DNA from: Platanthera guangdongensis
Taxonomy: Eukaryota > Streptophyta > Magnoliopsida > Asparagales > Orchidaceae
NCBI GenBank assembly: GCA_039583875.1
Contig: CM077165.1
Location: 62,236,757-62,300,756 of the forward strand
Length of the DNA: 64,000 nt
Reading direction: 5' to 3'
The notes under the pieces were generated by a model, which worked only from the letters and a program-made list of their open reading frames with translations, made no database searches and had not been told where the DNA came from. The translations under genes and the position numbers were made by a program. Shown here piece by piece: positions 57,528 through 64,000 of this stretch. Within the stretch, counting starts at the first letter, position 1. Every line of letters begins with the position of its first letter.

Positions 57528-58577
57528 TGTAACACTCCCTATCCGTCGCATAGCATATAGCAGTAGGTCTGCTCGGGGCCCGACGCCATATACCACAGAC
57601 AGACCGGGTGGTTACTCAATGGAAACCATCCAATCAATCCAACGTCCTACACAGAGCATTCTAGCAGAAGCAATTAAAATTGTTGCATTAATAAAGAACC
57701 AAACACTAGCATGAATGTCTACTAATACACCAAAAAAGATTGAAATACAAATATGCAAGTATTGGCCTTAAGGCCTTACAATTGTTCTCCTTATATTACA
57801 TGTTTTCCAAACCTCGGCACATAGGCCGGCCATACATGAATAAAAGAAAACACACAAAAATTAGGCCTTTGAGGGCCGGCTCAGCAACTTGGGCTTTAGC
57901 CCGCTATTTACCGCTCGGCTCCGCAGCACCTACAAGCACAATCCACCATAATGGTGGCAAATCAAAGCAACGGTCATCCATGCTGACCAAATTATAACGA
58001 TCCCGCCCCCAATTCGGGGCGGCGATCGATGCTCCTTCCCTGCACTTTATTAGCATAACCAAGCAGTATATAAATACATTGCATCACAGGCGTTGCCACG
58101 CACGGCCACACGCCCCATGCTCTCAGGGCACACTCTCGGTGATCACGGTCTAAGCCCGTCGACTCACCACCGTCCCCGGGACAGCAATCTCTCATGAGCA
58201 TTTGGTCTTTCTGGCCACTGCCTAAGACCCTCTATCTATGCCAACGGTAAGTGCCAAGTCACTTTAGGTCTCTTTAACCGAACGACATAGAGCGGGTACG
58301 GTTCCGCCTGACCCGCTGCTCACACCGCAACGTTAATTTAAAACATATGCGCGGGTCAAACTCTCCCGAGTCCCAAATCGTTTACAAACATCACATAACC
58401 CAGTTATGTTCAAGTTGGCTCCCAGGGCCACATGATGGCAGAACCACGCATCCGTCCAGTTTTCCGGGTGCACCTTGGAGTTAATCCCCAAGGCTCCCTG
58501 TTGCAATCTACCTCGTAGAAAACCCGAAAAACAAACATTCACACGGAGTCTTCTCCGGCCACTTATGCAATGCAACA
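57528..58577 (-). repeat. diverged OCE-family LTR, minus strand, split by SIRE-B
   Basis: Starts TGTAACACTCCC on the plus strand, the reverse of the LTR end GTGTTACA. Minus-strand sequence holds GAATGCTCTG, AAGGCCTTAAGGCC and GGGATCGTTATAA as in 46550-48470 and 49821-50996. The rest continues beyond SIRE-B outside the window. Confidence 0.75.
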
Positions 58578-60456
58578 TGAAAGAAATAGTGCCTAAACAC
58601 TTAGAGGGGGGTGAATAGGTGTATTTTTTTTCTTTTGCTTTAAAGGCAGACAATCTGTTCTGAAATTTAAACAGCAATTGCAAATTCTACAGCTATCAGC
58701 ACAGCAATCACAGAAATAAACATTCACAGAGTGCACACAGATTTTATAGTGGTTCCCCAAGATCTGGGTACATCCACTTTCCCCCTTCGCCTATCTAGTA
58801 GTGTACTAGATTCGGCCTAACTTCAGCACTTCTCCTCAGATCCTCAGATCCTACAGCTCAGAACCCCAAACCAAGTTCCTACAACTCAGAGTGTGCCCAC
58901 TCCTACAACTCAGGCAATCTGCCCTACCTCAGCCTTCACCAAGGTCTACACTCAGAGAACACAGTCTCCTACAACTCAGGCACAAAGCCCTGCCACTCAG
59001 TTTTCAACAAGACCTACACCCAGAGATCTAAATCTCCTACACTCGGCCTTTATAAAATAGGCTTACAGCTCAGAACTATACAAGATCCTACAGAAAATAA
59101 TGTTTACAAAGTACTTAACCACAACCCAGATAGAGAGAGAATGGTTGGCTGGCTTCTTGATGAGTTCTTGGAAGAACTTTACAGAGATCAACCTCCCTTA
59201 GCTTTCTTCAAAGCTTCTTGAATCTGAACTCAGTAGGGTTGAATCTTCTGTGAAGTTGATCTTCAATCAGCTTCTGACTTAAGATCCAGAAATCAATCTG
59301 AATCTTTCTTTGTAGCCTGGTTCAGCAACTGCTCTTCTTAGATGGAGCTCTCTCTCTCTCCAACTTCTTCTAGATCTTCTGTCGAAAATCTTCTGTATAA
59401 TTACTTCTCTCTTAGTTGTTGTTAGTTGGTTGTGATTGATCTTCTCTTTCTGTTGAAGAAGAAAGCCTTTATATAGTCTTCCTCCATGGTAACCGGCTGA
59501 TCCGGTTTCTAACAACCTTCTGACAGCTTTGACAGTTGTGAAAGACCGGTTGAAATGGCAGCTGTCAAGTCATTCAGTCACTTCTTGAAAATACTGTCTC
59601 TGTCTGAAAGTGTCGAGACTGATCTTCATTATGTGTCGACACAAATAGACTAAGTGTCGACACAAGTGTACTAAGTGTCGACACATGCCTTGGTGGTGTC
59701 GACACAACTTCTTTTGTTGTTGTAACAGCTTCTCGACACTACTTCTTCAGAATGTGTCGACACTGATTCTGTGTGTCGACACAAGCCTTCTGTTGAATGT
59801 GTCGACACTAATTCTATGTGTCGACACAAATACTTCTTCTTTAAAACTTAGTTGAAATTTTGTTGTGTGTCGACACATCTCCTTTGTGTCGACACAACTT
59901 CTTTTGTTGTTGATACTTGCTGAGTGTCGACACATCTCCTTTATGTCGACACAAGTACTTCTTTACTTTAACTTTGTTGAAGCTTTGATGTGTGTCGACA
60001 CAAGTCCTGTGTGTCGACACAGTTGATGTTGACAAATACTTCTGTGTGTCGACACTGCCTCTTGGTGTCGACACATTTGATGTCGACTAAGCTTCTATGG
60101 GTGTCGACACTGTCTCTAAGTGTCGACACAATTTATGTTGACAATTCTTCACAGTGTGTCGACACTGCCTGTATGTGTCGACACATTTCTTCTGGTGTCG
60201 ACTCTGCCTTTCCTGGTGTCGACACAATCTACTCCAAGTGTCGACACAGCTTTTCTTCAGTGTCAACACAAGCCTTCATAAGTGTCGACACTGCTTCTCT
60301 AGGTGTCGACATATGGACTTAGAAATTTTCTGCATTTCCTGCAATTACTTAACCTGCACATATAAACTCAAAACACATCAAATACACCTTGATGTATATC
60401 ATTGAGTAGGGTGATGCTTCTTCAAATCTGGTACACATTTTCCAATGTACCCAACA
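58578..60456 (-). repeat. 3' LTR of SIRE-B (1879 bp)
   Basis: TGAAAGAAATAG ... GTACCCAACA. About 115 bp longer than the SIRE-A LTRs, mainly through more array units. TATA at 59466-59477. Confidence 0.9.
59630..60312 (-). repeat. TGTGTCGACACA palindrome array, SIRE-B LTR
   Basis: About 25 sites. Compared with SIRE-A there is an extra block at 59800-59950, so the array changes copy number. Confidence 0.9.
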
Positions 60457-60723
60457 ATCTCCCCCTATTTGGAGAAGTCATAACCCTTAGTCAATGATAT
60501 ACACCATACATAACAAATACACAATATGATGTATAACATCATTATATGACAGGGTAATTACTGAAACAAAGCATATAAAATATTTTTTCACAAAATTATA
60601 ATGCTAACACAATGAGCATTCATAAAAGATTTGTTTCAACTATCAAAAGTTTCTTTAACCAAAAGTTTACATGGATTTCAACACAAATGATTACAAAGTT
60701 GTAAACTTAAGAAAATTCTATTC
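60457..60723 (-). other. SIRE-B polypurine tract and 3' untranslated stretch
   Basis: AAATAGGGGGAGAT (minus strand) next to the LTR, then AT-rich sequence as in SIRE-A. Confidence 0.7.
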
Positions 60724-63503
60724 TATGGCTGCTCTGGCTCTTTGATGACAATGCCCTTGCCTGATTGAATCTTGGCTTAAACTGGAGCATCAATGTCATC
60801 AACTGGCTTCTTGCCTTTAAGATCTTTCTTTTTCAGCTCTTCAGCCCTTATCTTTTGTCTCTCAAAATAATGATAAGGCTTTGGGAAATATTTGCTAGGC
60901 TCCTATGCATTAGGAGGTAGCTTCCCAAGTTTAGCCTTTCTTCTGTACTGTACAATAGCCTCTTGTCTGGCTTCATAGTTTCTCCATTCTTGTTCAGAAT
61001 ACCATTTGCCCCTCTCTAGAGTATTGTCCTTTGTAGCTTTCTAAGCAGTTAGTATAATATTTCTAGAGGTTGGGCTCCACTGTTCAAAATCAGGCCTTAA
61101 CTCTGCCTGTTCTCTAAACCTTTTCTTTGATAATTGAGCTTCTTGCTCTTTCAAAACTGCCTGTGACATAGGCTTGTCTACTTTCTCAATGATTATATTT
61201 TGATTACCGTCAAGAGGGCTATACATAGATTGGACTTCTTGATGAATCATTTCAAAATCTGCAGGAGGATAAATGACTTGAGCTACTTCAGCTTGTTCAC
61301 CTCCAAAATCAGCAGGATGCACTCCAGATTCAGCTATATTATCATCATCACACAGGGGTGGATATCCAAATGTGGCTCTAATGCTATTGGAAATCCATTT
61401 AGCATGGTCAGATCCAGCTTTGACTAAAACCCTCTCCCCCTTTATGACTTCTCTAGCCACATGATCTCTGAGATCATCCTTTTGGAATCTGACTTGTTCA
61501 TCCATAAAATTGACTCCATCTTTGTAGAATGCTTTTAATTTCAGTAGCTGTCCAGAAATTGTCTTTTGGGAATATGTAATAGCAGTTTTTACAGCAGCTA
61601 TTCCTTCTTATAATTGCTTGTCAAACTCAGCCTTGGCAGCAGTCCTTGCTTCAGTCTGAGCAGCTGTAATAGTCTCCATTTCAGTTACTATCACATTTTG
61701 TGATTCAGTTAGAATTTCATTCATTCTAATCTGATTCTCAAGAACATATCCTTGTTTTACAGTCATATCATCCACCTGAGTCTTTATCTTTTCCTGATGA
61801 GTAGCTAGGTAAACAACAGCATTTCCACCCTTGTGGAAGCAATCAGTCATTTCTTTTTTATGTTGATTCACTTAAAATCTTATTGAATTTATATCTGTTG
61901 CCAAGGAGAATTGAAGATCTTTGTGAGTTTCATCTATATACTTCTCCATTGCTACTCTTTGTTCATCCAACTTAATTTGCAAATCCACCAACAATGAGCT
62001 GTAGTCAGCTGTAGTGGCAGGTTGTGGAGCCACAGTTTGCAATGCTTTCTTGTAACTCTGGCTTCTTCTCTTGAAGACCATGAGCTTCCTTTTCTTTGTT
62101 TGAACCTCAGCAGCATCTTCAGATTCTGAGGTACTAGCTATGTCAACTCTATCCTTTGGACTAGGAGGCAATTCCTTCTCAGTCCTTGGCAGCTCCTCAT
62201 CATTCCTTGCAGTCTCCTCATGAAACTTTACATGCTCCCCCTCAAGATTTACCTTCTCCCCCTCAAAAACTGCTTTCTCTCCCTCAAAATCAGTTTGTAG
62301 CAAATCAGGGAACAGCTCTTCTAGGGTATACTCCTGTTGAGAAGGAACTGGAGAGTTTCTTATCTCTGGAGCATTATCAGCAACTGATGTATCTTCCATG
62401 ACAACATCTTCTGGTTGACTATTTAACTAAGTTTGCCAACCAACATCAATTAAAGACTCAGTTAATACTTCATCCTCAATATGAAAAATTGATTGATTGA
62501 CTTCATGTATTACCTCAAGAATTGTTTGAGTTGTCATTTCACTATCTAAGTGAGTTGGCTCTTCCACATGTTGAGGCTCCCCCTGGAGTGGATCCAGGTG
62601 GATGGGGCTAGCAGAAGGTTGCTCCCCATGCCTCTGTGCATCTTCATCCCTTACTGGTGACCTTCCAGTATTATCAGCTTCTTCCTCAGTAGAACTGAAA
62701 ACAACTTGCTCCTATGAGCTACTGGATGAATCAGGAGCCATTATGGCTTTCTTCTTCTTCTTCTGTGGAGGTGTGACCTTCTCTGGAGTAGGCATGTCCT
62801 TTGTTAACACCCAATCTCATCTTGAGATAATCCTAACATTCATTCTCCTCATGTGATTTATCTTAGAACCTGTAGCTTGGTTCATCGCTTCTGGAATAGT
62901 TCTAGCTAAGTACAAACTCATAATCCTACCCAGATTGGGCTTCTTCAAACTTTCCTTAATCTTCTTAAACATCACTGCTGACCAATCGGTTTTTAGTTTG
63001 AAAATGATCCTTGTCATTAAACTGAATATGTGAGCTGATATCCTATCATGCCCACTTGGCTTGCTCAGAATCACCTTTCCTACTAGCTCAGACAAGAACT
63101 TGTCTTGCATGTTCATGCCTTTCCTGTTAAAAACTGAACCAATCTTCATGGTTGAGTCTAATCCACACCATTGCAGTGCCTCTCTTGTCTTAGATGTAGG
63201 TACATCTTCCTCTTCTTTAGTTCTTGGTAGATGTAGAACTTTTCTTAGACTCTTATGGGTGAGTTTTACTTTTACTCCATGGACTATGGATTTAATCTTG
63301 AGTCCAGTCTCATCAAGTGTAGCTGCATAAAAGAATTCGAGTACTTCCTTCTTCCAAATCTTGGTTTGCTCAGAAACTAGATACTCCAACCCATTCTCTG
63401 TAATTAGGGCTACTACCTCCTTAATTTCTGATTCCGCATCGTCAAAGGCATGTCGTACTAGCTCATATCCTTCATTGACGTTCTCTTTGAGCTTAGGCGC
63501 CAT
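60724..63503 (-). pseudogene. SIRE-B ORF3
   Basis: ATG at 63503 (MAPKLKENVNEGYELVR, as in SIRE-A). It runs in one frame to about 60724, about 925 codons, with stops near 62815, 62430, 61873, 61608, 61040 and 60780 and no net frameshift. All blocks of the SIRE-A ORF are present: EALQWCGLDSTMKIGSVF, LGRIMSLYLA, FEGEK repeats, a KKRKL basic patch, the coiled region and REQAEL-PDFEQWSPTSRNI. It keeps the reading across the C-run that broke SIRE-A. Low nonsense damage relative to length argues for former protein function. Confidence 0.78.
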
Positions 63504-63539
63504 TAGGGTTTTGAGAAATCTTGAATTAAGAAGAGAGAG

Positions 63540-64000
63540 ATGTCGACACAAAGTTTTGGTCGCGAAACTATTGAAAGCGTATCGACAAACAATGTTGAAG
63601 ACATATTTATATCTTTCTAAAAACGAAGGTGAAAGGGCGCGTCATAATACTCTTAATGTGTCGACACTGTTGAAAAGTGTCGACACTTACTTCTAATGTC
63701 TCGACATAAGTGTTGACTTCTATGTGTCGACACTAATATAGTCGACAGAATATATGTGTCGATACTTAAACATTTGCGCTCGACGATTAGACGATACTCC
63801 ACTCGACGAATTCTGTGTTAATCCTAAGTGTCGACAACACTTCTGGATGTGTCGACACCTACTCTGGATGTGTCGACACTACTTATCTGAAGTGTCGACA
63901 CAGACTTTCTAGATGTGTCGACACCATTTCTCTGAAATGTCGACACCACTTCTATGTGTCGACACAGAAAACTCCTTGTGTCGACACTATTTTAGTTAGC
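63540..64000 (-). repeat. internal palindrome array and TATA upstream of SIRE-B ORF3
   Basis: About 14 GTGTCGACAC-type sites to the window edge. TATA GATATAAATATG (minus strand) at 63602-63613, about 100 bases before the ATG. Confidence 0.85.

Larger units (their letters stand above)
58578..64000 (-). mobile_element. SIRE-B: second SIRE-type copia element, right part outside window
   Basis: 3' LTR 58578-60456, ORF3 (60724-63503), TATA and palindrome array to 64000. Same orientation as SIRE-A. The left TSD copy would be CAACA (58573-58577). RT and the rest lie beyond the window. Confidence 0.9.

Noticed and set aside
1..64000. tRNA, rRNA or host protein-coding genes
   Set aside because: No cloverleaf or rRNA motif was recognised; the tRNA-like matches are primer-binding sites only. 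All recognisable protein similarity is to retroelements.

Overview
This window is a nested stack of plant LTR retrotransposons. I can support no host gene, tRNA, rRNA or CRISPR array. The lineages present (Athila, SIRE-like copia with an extra 3' ORF, a Tekay/Del-like chromovirus, Tat-like gag elements) and the plant primer-binding sites (tRNA-iMet, tRNA-Asp) point to a flowering-plant nuclear genome, in heterochromatin or an intergenic block. I cannot name the species.

Layout. (1) 1-3204, minus: 5' LTR and gag start of a Tat-like Ty3/gypsy element that runs off the left edge. (2) 3224-5070, plus: LTR of a second Tat-like element ('element 2'). Its gag begins at about 5.36 kb, breaks at about 5.94 kb and resumes at 48.47 kb, followed by a partial second LTR. 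(3) Inside it, about 5.95-48.47 kb, plus: a chromovirus ('OCE') with protease to integrase at 6.06-9.18 kb, chromodomain-type C-terminus at 46.17-46.43 kb and 3' LTR 46550-48470. (4) Inside OCE, 9186-46169, minus: 'Athila A', with target-site duplication (TSD) GATTG. (5) Inside Athila A, three further insertions: a SIRE-like copia 'SIRE-A' (12275-24604, minus, TSD ATTTG), a young copia 'Copia-1' (31770-37256, minus, TSD TCTAG), and 'Element 3' (39208-45871, plus, TSD ATGTG), a gag-protease element with no polymerase whose pol region is replaced by a 78-bp tandem array. (6) 49.44-51.0 kb: mosaic of an inverted RT fragment and a truncated OCE-type LTR. (7) 50997-57527, plus: 'Athila B', truncated at its 5' end. 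(8) 57528-58577, minus: a diverged OCE-family LTR, split by (9) 'SIRE-B' (58578 to the right edge, minus).

Relative age from nesting is element 2 > OCE > Athila A > SIRE-A, Copia-1 and Element 3. Copia-1 is the youngest: its LTRs differ by one base deletion and its pol is almost open. Most other coding regions carry stops and frameshifts, so they are annotated as pseudogenes.

The strongest unusual signal is cis-regulatory. Several unrelated families carry arrays of short perfect palindromes or hairpins in U3, upstream of a TATA box: TGTGTCGACACA in SIRE, ACACGGGCGTGT-type in Athila and OCE, a GC-rich nested palindrome in Element 3, and GACCG-CC-CGGTC in Copia-1. In both Athila and SIRE the same module (palindrome array, then TATA) occurs a second time inside the element, directly upstream of the extra 3' ORF. 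In Athila it is followed by a plausible leader intron ending just before the ATG. This suggests that the extra ORFs have their own LTR-like promoters.
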